Assembly (NCBI GenBank): GCA_036346205.1
Contig: JARFJB010001973.1
Span: 886,001-950,000 of the forward strand
Length of the DNA stretch: 64,000 nucleotides
Direction of reading: 5' to 3'
DNA from: Vesta saturnalis
Taxonomy: Eukaryota > Arthropoda > Insecta > Coleoptera > Lampyridae
Position numbers and translations under genes: made by a program. Shown here in pieces: positions 23,150 through 39,694 of the stretch (the first letter of the stretch is position 1; each line of letters starts with the position of its first letter). The notes under the pieces are model-generated. The model was not told where the DNA came from, ran no database searches, and worked only from the letters and a program-made list of their open reading frames with translations.

Positions 23150-24729
23150 ATGGCTGTTTCTAAGAAGTTAACTCGAAGTGAGTTTGAGTGTCTGCTATTC
23201 GGTTTCCCGAAAGACTTGCCAGAGAGTAAACTTCCTACGTATGAGGTCGTTCTTCGGTGCTGTTTTCGTGAACACTATAACATTGCCTTAGAGACTAATA
23301 AGATTCTAAGTTTTCCGCAAGTTGCGAGTATTGTAGCACATAAAGTGAAAGCTTTGTGTGACATAGTTTCTACACCAACTGTGACAACCTACAGAATCGT
23401 CCAACTAATAAGTTCTTCGTTACCGTAAGTGGATGAAATTCTTTAAACGTGATAAAGAAAAAGAAACCTTTAAGAAGAAAGTTGCAGAATTTAAGACAAA
23501 AGCACTGTTGCTGTTTGACATGGCCGCATGTAAGTGCAAAATGACATACTCCTGCAGCTGTCAAAAGGTTCCTGAGGTATGTGAATGTAAATGTCCCATA
23601 TTAATTTCTTGTAAGTACGAAAAGGCAAGGAAAATCCCTACACTGGAGTTAAAATTTAAGTATTTTCAAAGAAATCTTGTAAAAGATAAAATCGGAGGTG
23701 TTATACGTTCTATTGAAGAATAAGTTAAGAAACCGCTACAGTGGGGGGTTTACCTTTTGCACTTCAATGAATCACCGTTTCGGGATTTGTTCCCAACTTT
23801 AGACGGCGAAACGACTGGGCCAAAGTCATTTTGAGGCCCAATTGGCATCCAGATTAGTAAGTGTGAAAACTTTCCAATAATGGATTTTGGAAGTGTGGAT
23901 TGTGAAGTATTAGACATTGAATGCAATATTTTAAGCAAATATCAACAGCACCTGCTAGACATAAGTCCTGCTATAAAGTCAGTCAGCTGCCCTGCAGACT
24001 CATCTGTTCGTGAACCAGGCCCTCTTTTCCACTCTCGATGGTTGACAATAAGTTTTGAGACTGCACGTAGGCGTGGAAACCTCTTCAGATGAACGTAAAA
24101 CGTTAGTATGTTTCATTCTCCAATCATACATGCCTCTACGGTTCAAAATAAAGAAAAGCAATTACTTAAAAGATGGTCCCACATACTTTTTTGAGGTTAT
24201 CAATTCCACAAGATTTTTATCAGGAAATTTGGTTCGAGTGGTTGATATTGTGATCGAAAGAAACGCATTTTTTACCCATCTAGGCAACTTGCTCCTTAGG
24301 ATGGATGGATGAAGGGAAGTACATCAGAGAGTTAGGCTTCAGAAGAATTATAAAAGCAAGAATGTTAGCATCCAAAACAGAATCAATAAGGTGCTTTCGA
24401 CCTCCAAAAATTATCTTTCAGACAACCGACTACACTGAAATAATTGATTGGAACATCACTGCACTTACACCACCACCATTGTTACGAAGAGTACGTGATG
24501 ATGAAGTTTGGGTTAAAATCACTGCCGATGAAACTGCTAATGTAATTTTGATAAACCTCCGTATCACACTCAAGCTCTTGAACGGTGCGTGAAGTTAGTG
24601 ACTGAAGCATCTCAGAGAGTCGTCGGCGTCAAGAACCGAGATGATTTCATAAGATCCACCCTGGCATCTAGAACTTCGCTACCAAAGTTTGCCAGTAAGT
24701 GTAGCTTCAACTTACCCACCCAAAAATAG
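23150..24729 (+). pseudogene. putative transposase of an undescribed or hAT-like family, frameshifted
   Basis: The reading starts at ATG 23150 (MAVSKKLTRSEFECLL) and passes a Cys-rich block (CSCQKVPEVCECKCPI) that may bind zinc. After frameshifts it shows GPLFHSRWLT, VIERNAFFTH, IRELGFRRIIKARML, DWNITALTPPPLL and a C-terminal VTEASQRV-like segment, ending TAG 24727-24729. I recall this order of motifs from multicopy 'uncharacterized' proteins in aphids, other arthropods and Hydra; that is memory, not a search. Four or more frameshifts are present. Being the only coding region of an element with TIRs and a TSD makes it the likely transposase. Catalytic residues cannot be assigned by eye. Confidence 0.6.
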
Positions 24730-27883
<3,154 letters not shown>

Positions 27884-27937
<54 letters not shown>

Positions 27938-28410
27938 GATTTGCGTTGTTGTTGTAGTTACGGAAAAAGATGTAATTAGTTTAGTTTTTACAAATATTTA
28001 ATAATTTATTTTAATTCTCCGAAAATACACGATCAATCTCTTAATATAATCATATCCATAGGTTCAAAAAATATCTTTCTCGTTCTCGCTTAAATTATGT
28101 GCACATTTAATTACTATTTGCTTTTGTAAGAATTTCACGAATTCTGTTGGAGTCGGACATTGTGTATTATTAGCGTAATTTTGTAATGAAGCTCAATTGT
28201 GTTAATAAAGAAAGCGTTTTCTAAAATCCCAAGGTCTTGCGTCTTTTCAAATAAAGTAAGAAGTGGGGACAAAAGTCTTCTACAATGCGGTAGCTGGGGG
28301 TTCAATAAAACAAAATTTTTAAATTGCACCTTACTTACCTACCCCACAGGCAAGTTTTCCGCGGTATAGCATTTCGAAACAAAAAGATTATTTTTTTTCG
28401 ATCCACCCTA
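27884..28410. other. right arm of the outer transposon
   Basis: Begins with a TA tract (27884-27934), then AT-rich DNA, and closes with the subterminal inverted repeat (about 28319-28379) and CCACCCTA end. No gene. Confidence 0.6.
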
Positions 28411-28928
28411 GCGTACATAACTCGAATTAAGCAATGTGAAGTATAAAATAATAATTAAAAATAAAGAGTTAACATTCTTCTAAATAAGGTAAAACCAGAA
28501 TTAACATAACTTCAGAATTATATTTTGTCAATCGACATAAAAAAGTACTTATGCGCTGCATAAAATATTTCTCGTATCCTGTCAACATGAAGAAAATTGT
28601 ACCTATAGAATAAATACATTCAAATTTATTACATTTTGTTGTTTTTGATTAAATCAAATATTTACTTTGTGTAAAATGTTACAACCATGAAATTGTGTTG
28701 TATGATTCTTCTAGAGGCTCGACCAATAGATATGAGCAAATTAAAACTATAATATTACTAAAGGTATATTTACCAAACCGCCTTAAAATACAAAAGAAAT
28801 AAACCTACATAAATAGTCGTACATAATACTTCAATCGATAATTACCTTAAGTTTTTTTTAAACGAAACTAATATAATTAAAAATTAAGTTTGACTATTCA
28901 AAACAACTGGCAGATATTCTAACATAAT

Positions 28929-31492
28929 TCACCAGAAGGCACATTTTTTGGGGGCATTCATTTTCGATTCCACGGGACAATTAAAGTCCTTTACAAATTT
29001 TTCTGAATTAGCTATGACACCGTATATTCTAAACATTGACGGAGGATGACTTTTTGTTAATATAGTTGACCTCAGTTGTTCGTTCCTTTCTTTTGCACAC
29101 CATGCATTAGCTAAAGATATCCAAAATAATTGATTTGGTGTATAACTTAAATTTGGTAAGCAATCTTCAGGTCCATTAATTTTTATCCATTCCTGATAGG
29201 CATCATAAGCTATCTTAATACCGCCATTATCAGCAATGTTTTCACCTTGAGTAATAATACCGTTCAGCTAAAAATTTAAGCTTTGTAACGGTTAAATTTT
29301 ACATTAGCCGTCTATCTTACATTTAGCTTGACTGGTTTAGATTGATATGCACTGTATTGATCAATAATACATTGCGTTTTTCCAAGGTACGACTTCTCCG
29401 TTTCTTGACTCCACCAATTTTCTAACTGGCCTTCTTTACTAATTTGTTTTCCTGTATCATCAAACCCATGCGTCATTTCGTGTCCTATCACAAATCCTAT
29501 ACCAGCATAATTCATATAATTTGGACGGTCATTTCCGAACATTGCTCCTTGCAGTATTCCGGCAGGTAAAACTAAACATTTATGTTAAAGTACTTTAAGT
29601 TTAATATATTATATAATACTTATAGAATTTTCATTAAAATGGTAATAAGCATTTACGTCATGCGAGACGCTGTGCTCTTTCCAATCACTTTTATCTACAG
29701 GGTTCGTCAAACTTTTGTACATATTGTCAAAAGCAAACTTTTGAATATCAAGTATATACTGCATATAAATGTTTGAAGAGGTGAGCTAAAAAAAAGAATA
29801 GGTAATTGATATGTTAAGAATTACTGTTAATTACCTTTTCATAGTGTTTTTCAAGAATTTTGTCATCCAACAATTCTTGTGGGTACGCAACGTGAAATTC
29901 AATTGCTTTAGCTTTTTCCAATGCTTTCTTTTTGGTGTTAGAATCCATCCATTCAACGTGTCCTAACATGTTCAAAAACTGTGTGTGCAAGTTTGATGCT
30001 ATTGATACAACGTTTTTCTTTGATTCTTCATTGAAATATTTACGTGAGTATAGGGCAGCAGTTGCTATTTTTAATCTAAATTAAAACACTTTGTTGTTGG
30101 TATCGTAAATATGTACGTTAAACTAGTTACATACTTTTCCATAGCAATAGAAGTACATTCTTTCCACCTTGGAGTGGTACTTTTTGTACCAAATAAGTGT
30201 TGGGTTAAAAGGTTTTCTAGATTTCCAACTTCTCGGTTTAAAGTGTGTCCAATTGATGCTATAGATATTGTCATTATATAATTCGCTAATACTCTAAGAA
30301 AAAGAAACAAAATCAATAATGTACATTACATTTCAATCAATTGATTACCTTTTTGATGTTTTTTTCAATATAATTTCTAAATCGGTCAAAAATTTTGGGA
30401 CTCCGACATCTACGAGATCGAACTCTGTTACCTTAATTTCGGGAATTGCAATAATGTTGTTTATGAAATCGACCCAATCTATCGAAGGAACCTTTTGTTT
30501 AAGTTCACTGATGGTCATGATATTGGTTAATACAGTTATATTTCTCAGTTCCTCGGGAGGTAATGTACTCTGTAATGCCATTTTCTTAAAGTAGGCTAAT
30601 AGTAAAATATGCTCACCTTTCCTATTTCAAACAAGAGCTCAAAAATATCTTCAAATTCAACTGTAGCAGACTCCTTGTTAGCTCCAAAAATCACTGCTAA
30701 GTCAACTAAATATTTGTAATATTCCATGACGACAGTGTTGTTAAAGCTTTTTAATAAATTTATTCTGTTTAAAGGTAAACTAGATTGATCAACCTAATAG
30801 ACTTAGAAATTAGTCAAGATGTATGACAATAATAGTTACTTACCACAAATATGTGCCTTGTAGAATTTTTTATATTTTGTTCTACACGTGTGTTAATAAT
30901 TTGACTTGTAGATAATCCATATTTTCGAAGTTTATAGGTTAAATTCTTCCAGTCAAATGTGTCTTCTCTCCAATTTTCCCCATCAACAACAGGCCAACCT
31001 CCAAGATCACCTATAAGCATTTTCGCATGGTTTATACTATTTTGTTCAATAGTTTCTAAATCACTGCATACTCCAAATAATTTCTTTACAAGTTTTGATG
31101 ATTTAGGTTCATTTTCTGCAATAGGTTCTTTCAAAGCGTTATAAAGTTGATCGTATACAACGTTAGTAATATCATAAAGTTGGCTTATTTGCGTTTGATC
31201 ATCCGGTATATCATTGTTTTTGAAATACCCACCACATGCAAAGTTGTAGAAATCATCACAAGGGTTGACTGAATTATCAAGAAGTTGTAAAATCTCAGCT
31301 GAAGTGCGATTACAACTGTCTAATAAACAAGTTGTTTCAGCTGTACATCTAAAGTTGCAAGTAGGTATTGATAAATTTTACAGAGAATTTTACTTACTTT
31401 ACTAGTTCCTCGTGTTCATTCTGTAGAGGCAGGGCTGCCACAAGAGTTAATATAAATAAATCAGTAACTACGTATTTGGTGCAGAACAACAT
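28929..31492 (-). CDS. M13 family zinc metallopeptidase (neprilysin-like), nine exons
   Basis: Exons (5' to 3' on the - strand): 31492-31398, 31348-30844, 30793-30617, 30584-30349, 30293-30135, 30075-29835, 29785-29620, 29571-29321, 29267-28929. All have GT-AG borders and joining keeps frame, giving 722 residues. The N-terminus is a hydrophobic signal-type segment (FILTLVAALPL), so the enzyme is probably secreted rather than membrane-anchored. NPCDDFYNFACGG opens the peptidase N-domain. The zinc site is HEMTH (His557, Glu558, His561) with Glu619 in ENIADNGG, and NAYYHF is the substrate-binding motif. The C-terminus CAFW matches the family's CxxW. All catalytic residues are intact. M13 enzymes cleave small peptides such as neuropeptides. 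A paralogue lies at 57.0-58.4 kb. Confidence 0.92.
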
Positions 31493-32470
31493 TGTTTTAA
31501 TTAGTGAATGAAACGCTCAAATGCTCGTGTTTTATTCGTAACTCAATCTAAACAAAACACATTTATGATAACATTTTGAAAGGTTAACTGCTTGTTCCCC
31601 TAATCAGAAGCTTATAACGAAACGCTTAGATATTGTAATGTTTACTTAAAGCCTGGGTTAGATGTATAAGACTAGTCACTTGCATAATGTGTGTACAGAA
31701 TAATTAATTTTAGTGTTTTATAAAATTTTAAATGAGTGGAAATACCACAAAGTTCAACGCACTTACCTGTATCGTTTTTATGGGCGCTTTTATGTTAAAA
31801 AGAAGCGGTGACAAATAAAATTATTTTTATCTCACCTTCTTACATATTTCTATATTTGTTTATGGTATAAACAAGTATCGTTTGTAGTTTGCACGAAAGT
31901 GTCTTTACCCTTGATGTGGCGGCTTATTTATTTAGAAAACGAATAACGACCAGTTTCACACAAGATATTTTTTACATTTCCGATTTTATAACTTGAAAAC
32001 AAAATAGTAAAACCTTACAACTTTGCCCAGGAAATCTTTGTTTTTGACTAATACCTTTTTGGAAGATTTTTATTTGCAAACTGTGTTTGTACCAAAAATT
32101 TTGTTTTGGCGTCACAAATCGTTAGCCACATTGTTGTTTGGTTAATTTCCGAGGAAGTACCCGAAAAAAGAAAATTAAAAACGTGGCGGGCCAAGTTGTA
32201 AGCAAATATTTCAACTTTGCCCACTGATTTAAAATTGTCGAAAAGCAATGTTAACGCCTTTAATAACCAACTTTGCTCACAGATAATGTTTTAAAAAGGT
32301 TTCTACATGTATGGCAGTTAAAGAACAAACGAATATGTTTTAATATAGTATTTTTATTACAAAAAAGGAACAGATATCCCAAAAACTTAAAACATTAACA
32401 CAGTTGTTTCTTTTAAATCGGTACTTAAAACAAATAAAATAAAAAATATTTTTCTTATGTAATCTTCGGT
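31493..32470. other. upstream region of the M13 gene; no gene recognised
   Basis: Contains the presumed promoter of the M13 gene, though no clear TATA was assigned. At 32017-32270 three copies of a CAACTTTGC(C/T)CA motif may be subterminal repeats of the adjacent pogo-type remnant. Confidence 0.4.
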
Positions 32471-32472
32471 CT

Positions 32473-34014
32473 AGAGTTTGATTCTTTCAAGGTTCTCATT
32501 AAAAAAATGTCTACCTCTTTTTATCTCAGGCTCATTAAGTATAATTTCTATATCTAAAAAAGTTATCACATACATCATCAAAGTTCGGGTAAATATAGCA
32601 ACTTTGTTTCTTCTTAAAAATGTTATTGTATAAGTGTCGGCATGGTCTTTTCTGTTGCAAGACAAACATCAACATAAGTTCCTTCTTATAAATCGTATAC
32701 ACTAAATTCGTTATTAGGTTCAGGTTCACATTTGCCTGCTTCTACTGATGTATGTACTTCTTCCTCTTCTTCAATTATATCCGTAGTGTCTTCTTTATCA
32801 TCGTCTTGAATATTGACTTTGGTTGATGTATGCGCTTCTGGCTCCTCTTCGTCTATTTCAAAGATTTTTTCTTCAGTTCCATTTTCGTCTCTTTCATTAT
32901 CTTTATTATTCAGACCCTCAAATCTGACCGGTTCTCCAGGTTTTATTTTCAATGTTGTTTTCTTGTCTTTTCTTAAAGTTTGACCCTGATTACTTCTTCG
33001 ATCGTTGAGATAAACCAATAAGGCATTGTCGATCTCCCCGCTAACGTGTTGCTTGAATCTTTCGTTTGGCATCTTTTTCAAGACTTCGTTGAATTATATG
33101 AAAAAATCCCTGTCGCCTGGAAACTGCTTTGCATTACCTTTTTGGCTTTAGTTTTTATTTTATCCATTAATTGCGTTAGAAGTTGCGGAAAAATGATTTT
33201 CGCAACACAATTAATTGACGGCTATTTTAATTTTATATCTGCCATTAAGGACCTCCAAGCTTGATTTACTGGCCTGAATAAACTAACATCCAACGGCTGG
33301 GTTATTTTCGTCGAATTCGGTGGCAGAAAGACAAATGTGATGTTAAGTCTTTGACAAGCTCGAAGAATGTCAACATTGATATGTGAACAAAAATTGTCTC
33401 CAACTACCACTTTTGGAAAATTGTCTTTTTTTGTCTAAGGGAAATTATTTTCTTGAACCAATCTTCGAAGATGCATTAGTCGAACCACCCCGACATGCTT
33501 CTATTGTAAACTGTTTGTGGTGGTCCTCCAGATACCCACTTATCGTAAAGACACTCTGATTTATACACAACGTATAAAGGTAAAAGTTCACCAGTAGCTG
33601 TTTCAGGATATTTGGTCCCTCTACGAAAAATTCATTTTTGAGTGCCGGGATTGTCGCTTAAGTTGTTTTCATCGTAGTTGACTATATGTTCAGGCTTAAC
33701 TCCATCTACTGTAATTCCGAGCCGCTTAAAGTAATATTCCACTTCTTCTTCAGTCTTTTCAGCCATAGATAATTTTAAATTTTGGCAGTATCTTTTAGTC
33801 GAAAGGTGTTTGTGTCTGTGAATGAAACTTATCTATAAGGATTTGGTTTATCGTACCTTTACCATCCAAATAGTTTTTAATTAGCATCCTAATTTCTGTC
33901 ATTGTCAATGGTGAACCAAATCCTGCAGATGATATAAAAACATCTACTAAGTGTTTCTTTTATATAATTTTTATAATGCCCCGCCTCCAACTTTCTTCTG
34001 TTACCACGTGCCAT
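32473..34014 (-). pseudogene. pogo/Tigger-type (DDE_1, jerky-like) transposase remnant
   Basis: The start MARGNRRKLEAG (34014) leads into a helix-turn-helix/CENPB-like part, GFGSPLTMTEIRMLIKNYL, in another frame. The DDE_1 core is clear in 33410-33222: VVGDNFCSHI (catalytic Asp), LNITFVFLPPNSTK and TQPLDVSLFRPVNQAW. Then FKQHVSGEIDNALLVYL (33081-32686) opens an acidic, low-complexity C-terminal domain ending near 32473. Several stops and frameshifts lie between 33410 and 34000. This is a domesticable family, but the copy is broken. Confidence 0.8.
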
Positions 34015-34725
34015 ATCTGCTGCAAGAAAATATAAAACACACGTTTTTAGGATTTTAATTATTATTATAATATAATTATTATTTTTACTGTTATTGTTAC
34101 TATTTTTCGTAAAGAAACCATCCACAACAAAAAATTAGCTAATTTATATTAAAAAAAACACCGGAAATTTGCCCATTTCTTTTTATCGCCAATATGGACT
34201 TTCTAATAACTGCAACTCATATTATACAATATTACGTTGGCAAGGAAATACCAAAGTATACCTACAGCAAATTTCATTAAATAATATTGAATAGCAAACT
34301 CACAACAGACTTTAGCTTTTCATGTTAAAAAACCGCCAAAAACCTGCGCAAATTTCTTTACCTGAAGAGCAACCTACTACGCACGCGTTTAAATCAGTAC
34401 TGAACATCGAAGTAACTTGCTTAAAAACGTTCGCGACCCTTGCGAGAATTTTATAGTGTTTCCGAAGTTCTATATAAGATATTGTTTACGACTTTCCGGT
34501 ACGAAAAATGAGGGTTAGCCGACTCGAAAAACTTCCCACCTTAAACTACTTGAGCCGATTTAGTGAAAAACAACTAAATGAAAAGTAAAAGAATAAGTAT
34601 TTTTATAAATTCATTCAATTCAAATTATAATTTTCTTCTAACCTACATATACAATCGAGATTTATTTCCCTATCGCTAAATCTCCTTATTAGCTCATCTT
34701 ATACGATTTGTATGGGGTGCGTGTA
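34015..34725. other. AT-rich sequence, no gene recognised
   Basis: Follows the pogo-type transposase start. A TTTGCCCAT motif near 34172 recalls the CAACTTTGCCCA repeats beyond the other end, but a terminal inverted repeat could not be drawn. Confidence 0.4.
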
Positions 34726-34726
34726 T

Positions 34727-34815
34727 CTGCTTGCGTGCGCGCGCGCAAATGTGTGCGTGTGTGTGTGCGTGTGTGTAGGTGTGTGTATATGCGCTTGAGT
34801 GTGCGTTTGTGTGTA
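34727..34815. repeat. TG/CG-rich microsatellite
   Basis: Alternating purine-pyrimidine tract (GCGCGC, TGTGTG, TGCG units) of about 85 bases. Confidence 0.85.
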
Positions 34816-34844
34816 TAATTAGATAAGTACATAAAAGATAAACA

Positions 34845-35060
34845 GACCTTGTAATTATTATGTTCACGTTCGTTATGTGAAAAAAAATCTGTTATATAAG
34901 ATGTACATGCAATTATGGTGCGTGGATTTCTCAGTTATGTAACCACAAAAACATCCTTTCACTATTAAAGGCCCAAAAACCTCTAATGTGTTTGGAAAAC
35001 CCCCAAATTGGGTAATTTACATAAGAGGTAAACAAGTTGACTTTCATTTCCAATTTGGCT
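34845..35060. repeat. ~200-bp dispersed/tandem unit, copy 1
   Basis: Contains ATAAGATGTACATGCAATTA, CAGTTATGTAACCACAA, CACTATT and AAACCTCTAATG blocks that recur at 36235-36490 (partial copies). It marks the left edge of the 52-bp minisatellite region. Confidence 0.65.
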
Positions 35061-35184
35061 ACTACACTTCATCTTTTATGTAACCTTTTTTTTGAGAATT
35101 ATACGAATATCAAAACCCATTGCTGCATTTGCTTAAAGCGTGAATGTCTACATCCAGACACAAATACTTCATGATAATTTCTTC

Positions 35185-35910
35185 GATTTAAGTTACAGTT
35201 TACGAATACCAACTTTCATTTCGACAATACTGGCTTTGTTTAAGTTACAGCTTGCAAAAACCAACTTTAGTTTATAAAATAGTGGCTTGATCTAAGTTAC
35301 AGCTTCCAAAAACCAACCTTTACATCAAAAATACAAGTTTGATTTAAGTTACAGCTTGCGAAAACCAACTTTCAATTAAAAAATACTGGCTGGATTTAAG
35401 TAGCACCTTGCAAAAACTAACTTTCATTTAAAAAATACTAGCTTGATTTTATTTAAAAATACTGGCTTGATATAAGTTACAGCTTAAAAAAGCCAACTTT
35501 AAATTAAAAAATACTGGCTTTATTTAAATTACACATTTAAAAAACCAACTTTAATCTAAAAAACACCGACTTGATTTAATTTACAGCTTCCAAAAACCAA
35601 ATTTCATTTAAAAATACTCCTTTGATTTAGGTTACCGTTTGCAAAAACTAACTTTCATTAAAAAATGCTAGTTTGATTTAAGTTGCAGCTTGCAAAAACC
35701 AACTTTCATTTCAAAGATACAGGTACAGCTTGCAATACCAACTGTAGTTTAAAAATACTGGTTTGATTTAAGTTACAGTTTGCAAAAACCAACTTTCATT
35801 TAAAAAATACGTGTTTGGGTTAAGTTACACCTTGCAAATTCTAACTTTCATATCAAAAATACCTATCTACTTGTTTGATTTAAATTACAGCTTGCAGAAA
35901 CCAACTACTT
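35185..35910. repeat. 52-bp minisatellite, about 14 diverged units
   Basis: The unit contains TTACAGCTTGCAAAAACCAAC, then TTTCATTT, AAAAATAC and TGGCTTGATTTAAG. Spacing of TTACAG between successive early units (35193, 35245, 35297, 35349) is exactly 52. Later units carry small indels. No coding capacity. Confidence 0.9.
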
Positions 35911-36120
35911 TCCACATGGGTAAGAGTCGCACTAACCAGGTTATGGTTAGTGCGGCCCCACTACTCGACTCCCGAAGATAACCGATCCTGTCCAAACATT
36001 GCTGGGTGCTTACACCCATTCCTGCAATATAATTTAGTTATAATTTTAATAAAAACAAATAAACAAATAAACTTTTATTTAACAGAATAAACAAGTTTTA
36101 CAACACTTAACGTTAACATT

Positions 36121-36162
36121 ACACACACACGACACGCACACACACACACACACACACACACC
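36121..36162. repeat. (CA)n microsatellite
   Basis: About 20 CA units with one ACGACACG interruption. Confidence 0.9.
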
Positions 36163-36234
36163 ATTCAGTTGCACTATCATCCAAATTAACAAGCGTCACT
36201 ACGGTTTTCCCCAATCATTAATATAGAGTAACTG

Positions 36235-36490
36235 TTTTCTGAATTTCCCCAGTTATGTAACCACAATAACAACTTTTCACTATTCACTGCTCAGAAACCT
36301 CTAATGCGTTTTTGGAAAAACCCATTAATTAGATATGTACCTAAAGGGTAAACAGACCTTCTAACACAATTATGGTGTTCACGATCTTTATGTGACAGAA
36401 AAATCCTGTTCTATAAGATGTACATGCAATTACGGCGTATGGTTTACCCAGTGATGTAACCAAATTAACATCATTTTTACTATTCAAGGC
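36235..36490. repeat. ~200-bp dispersed/tandem unit, copies 2 and 3 (partial)
   Basis: Two adjacent partial copies of the 34845-35060 unit: CCAGTTATGTAACCACAA then AAACCTCTAATGCG, followed by AAACAGACCTTCTAA, ATAAGATGTACATGCAATTA and a further GATGTAACCA. They lie on the other side of the 52-bp array. Confidence 0.65.
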
Positions 36491-36499
36491 TCACTTTAG

Positions 36500-37300
36500 A
36501 ATTTTTTCAGACTTAAAAATAAAAATTTTTCAGCGAAACATCGTATTTGGAGTATTTTAGTGATTAGCAGCAACTTTTTTAAATACTTTTTTGCTCTATC
36601 TTGATGGCTACTATGGCTTTACTATTTACTACTTATCAAACTCCATGTAAAAATTACAAGTTAGTGCACATCCGAACCATTAAAAATAGAATAACGCTAC
36701 ACAAATCAGACGTAAAAGTAAAACCTTTGAGCACAGATTTTAGAAAAACATCCACATGAATTTAAACATGATTTTGATTACAACAATACCAAAATTTTAG
36801 ATATTGAATTTAACCACAAAAAGCGTTTACTGTTAAAAATGTTACATATCAAAATTAATAGCATAACTGTATGCAACAACAAAAGAGATCTTGATGATTC
36901 ACTCAAAATTTATAATCGTATTTTAGTAAATCATAACAACCCGTTGTCATAATATTGTAGGTATGTCATTCATATATTTCGTTATAACATTCTTTCAAAC
37001 CCATGAGATTTTATAGCCAATGAAGAAGGTCTCAAACGAGGCTGAAATATATGGTTATTTTGTAGAAAAGTTTGGTGAATTAACGAAGGAATCAGGTTTT
37101 GGGTATGGTACAGGAATGAACTAAATAATATCGAGTTCATCTCGGCATCACCGGTGACACACGTAAAATGCCTGACGAAATAAACTGGATTATTAAACAA
37201 AACTGAGACCTAGCAAATACGTGAAGTCACCACTTTTTCTCTTTTTATACAATTGTAGGTCATTATAAATGAAACATAGTGGATATTCTTTTATTTATAT
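36500..37300. other. AT-rich sequence, no gene recognised
   Basis: No ORF above about 70 codons with any family resemblance, and no clear repeat ends. May include the 3' flank of the piggyBac remnant. Confidence 0.4.
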
Positions 37301-37365
37301 TTATTATGTGGTAATATACATATAATGCATATAAAAACTCAAACAGAAACATCCAACTCAAACAA

Positions 37366-38960
37366 TTATGCTAGCAGTAAAAATAAATCAACATAAACAT
37401 TTATAAGAATTATTATTATATAAAAAAAACAGTAATGTTTTTTCTGAAAACAGCCTAAACAGTAAGAAGGCTTATCGGGGCAATCCGCGCAAAAGGTAGT
37501 ACCAATTTTGTATGTTTTGCTGCCATCTTGGAATTTAGGTACGTTGCATACTCTTTTTCGTAGCATCCCACACACCGCTTTCTTTCTTTTCTGTTATATT
37601 TGGTTTTTTCTACACATTCTTGTAGAATGTGTTTGGTTTTTCTACCTACGCAACCTAAGTTGTTTACCCTCTGAGTCAACAAACCACTGACAAGTTGTTC
37701 CCGGAATTCCGAAATTTGAATTTTTTTATTATTTGTTGTCTGATACAATATCAAACCATTTACGACAGCTGTACCGAAAAAGTACTCAAACGCAACTTTG
37801 TGGTAACAGCGAATGGTCCTGCGCAAGACCATGAAATAGGACGACATTTGGTCTAAGAGGTCTATGCCTGCCTTATGTTTGTTGTAAAAGATTATTGATT
37901 CAGGTTTGATGATAGGTTCACCTTTACGACTTTTTTTTAGTGTGTCTTTCATTTCCAAAGTATGACGTGTCGTAATAAAACAGACAGGTTGTTTGTCTTT
38001 CCAATTTCTACTACTATTCCGTCACACTCCTTACCTTTTATGTATCCCCGTTTCATTTTCATGTCGTTAAGTATTTCTGTTGGAACATCCTTCGTATTCT
38101 TTCTTAATGTACCAACTACATGAATATTTCTGCTCAGAAGTGTTCTTGTTAATTCGATGTTATTATAAAAGTTGTCTGCTACCAAGGTGCGACCTTGATC
38201 AAGGTAGTTATTCAGTAAACTCATTACTCTGAAGTTACTTTTTCTACCAATATTTTGATTATCACTTTTCCCTTGTACATTTCGGAATCATAAGTGTATC
38301 CTAGATCGTCGCAGAGTTTAAATAACTTTATGCCATATTTTGATGCCTTAGATGGTGTATATTGCCGAAATAATAATCTACCATGGAATGGCAACATTGA
38401 TTCATCAATTGAAACTACCTCCTCGGAAGGAGTTTCTAAATTTTTAAACTGCAGGTAGTGCATCTACGAACGGTTTGATTTTGTATAGACGGTCGTCCTT
38501 ATTTGCTTGAAGAATATCCGCGAAATGAATATATCTTAGTAGAGATTGAAATTTATTTCTAGACATAATATGTCGTAGAAATCAGTGTCAATAAAAATTT
38601 TTGCGACCAGTAGTCAGACATTTTCGGATATTTTACCAACCCCATGTCCATAATTATAGAGAAAAAATTTAGTATTTCATCAGAATTCATATTTCTCCAT
38701 TCTCTGTTATGTCTTTTAGCATTTCTATTAGTTTTAAAAATAACAAGATCCAGTATATCGTCAGTGATAATCTTTCAATAAATTTCAATTGGGGTGAGAC
38801 CTTTTGGAGTATCTACGATTGGATTACCAGTGAATAGAAATGATTTTAGAGAATCCCTGTTACAGAATTCCATGCTAATGTGTGAGCTTGCTGCTGGTTA
38901 TTGCTAGGTATTTGATTATCTGTGAGTTGGTCATTGTCCTCGCCTTCATCTTCATTATTT
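37366..38960 (-). pseudogene. piggyBac transposase remnant
   Basis: In coding order: 38463-38224 carries SIDESMLPFHGR (first catalytic Asp) and a KYGIKLFKLCD segment. 38224-37949 carries RTLVADNFYNNIEL (second Asp). 37958-37455 carries the KHKAGIDLLDQMSSYFMV and RRTIRCYHKVAFEYFFG block. The tail has a Cys-rich zinc-ribbon (RCVGCYEK, FCADC, YCLGCF). Upstream (38960-38480) the N-terminal domain survives only in pieces. Frameshifts and stops separate the segments. The family inserts at TTAA; I could not identify the element's ends. Confidence 0.88.
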
Positions 38961-39690
38961 TCAAGATTTGTTGTAAGTAATGCTGACCGAATTAATCAAT
39001 TATTAATTATTTTAAAATGAAACAATTAATAATTTTCATGCCCGAGAACGAACTACCTCAGGGAATAATGATTGCTTCAGAAACATCTATGAGGTAAAAC
39101 TATTGTAAATTATTTAGAACTTTTAGCATCCCCCAGATACCCTATCTTGAAAAGCGTAATTTGAACTTATCTGCAATAATGCAAATTCAAGAACACAACA
39201 ATCACTCAGTGATTTATCTTGACTTGACTGACAATAATGTTACTATTACTCGAATTGATTGCCTGCCTTACTTTGACTTTCGCGGAAATAATTAAAACAT
39301 TAGAATTTAATTATTATTTAATTATTTAATTACTCGCAAACCTTAAATCTGATCAAACGAAGTGGCCGTCTAGTGGTAAGTACGTTGTGCTATCTGAATT
39401 AGATAAACTCATTAAAACAAAACATTACAAGGGTAAGCTATAAATAGATCATAACATCGTGACCAATATATAAATTTGAGGGTGTTAGAAAAATACAGTG
39501 CTCCTTTCTCAGGTTACACATTCATCTATACAACAATAAAAACAATAGAAATAAAATTTGAGGTGTTTAATGGTCTGGCCTGGGAGTGTGTACCTACTTG
39601 ACAATTGCCTTTTACAACTAATAACCAGCGGTACCATGTACCCGTTCACCAGCCACCTCTACACAAATATAAATATAAACAACAAACAGC
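38961..39690. other. intergenic, no gene recognised
   Basis: AT-rich, with short ATTAATTATT-type repeats near 38990-39030 and 39300-39330. No coding signal. Confidence 0.4.
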
Positions 39691-39694
39691 AATG

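Noticed and set aside
30319..31144. + strand ORFs inside the M13 gene
   Set aside because: Antisense to exons with clear peptidase homology.
34845..36490. CRISPR-like array from regularly spaced repeats
   Set aside because: The 52-bp units are contiguous and diverged, with no spacer/repeat alternation, and the context is eukaryotic.
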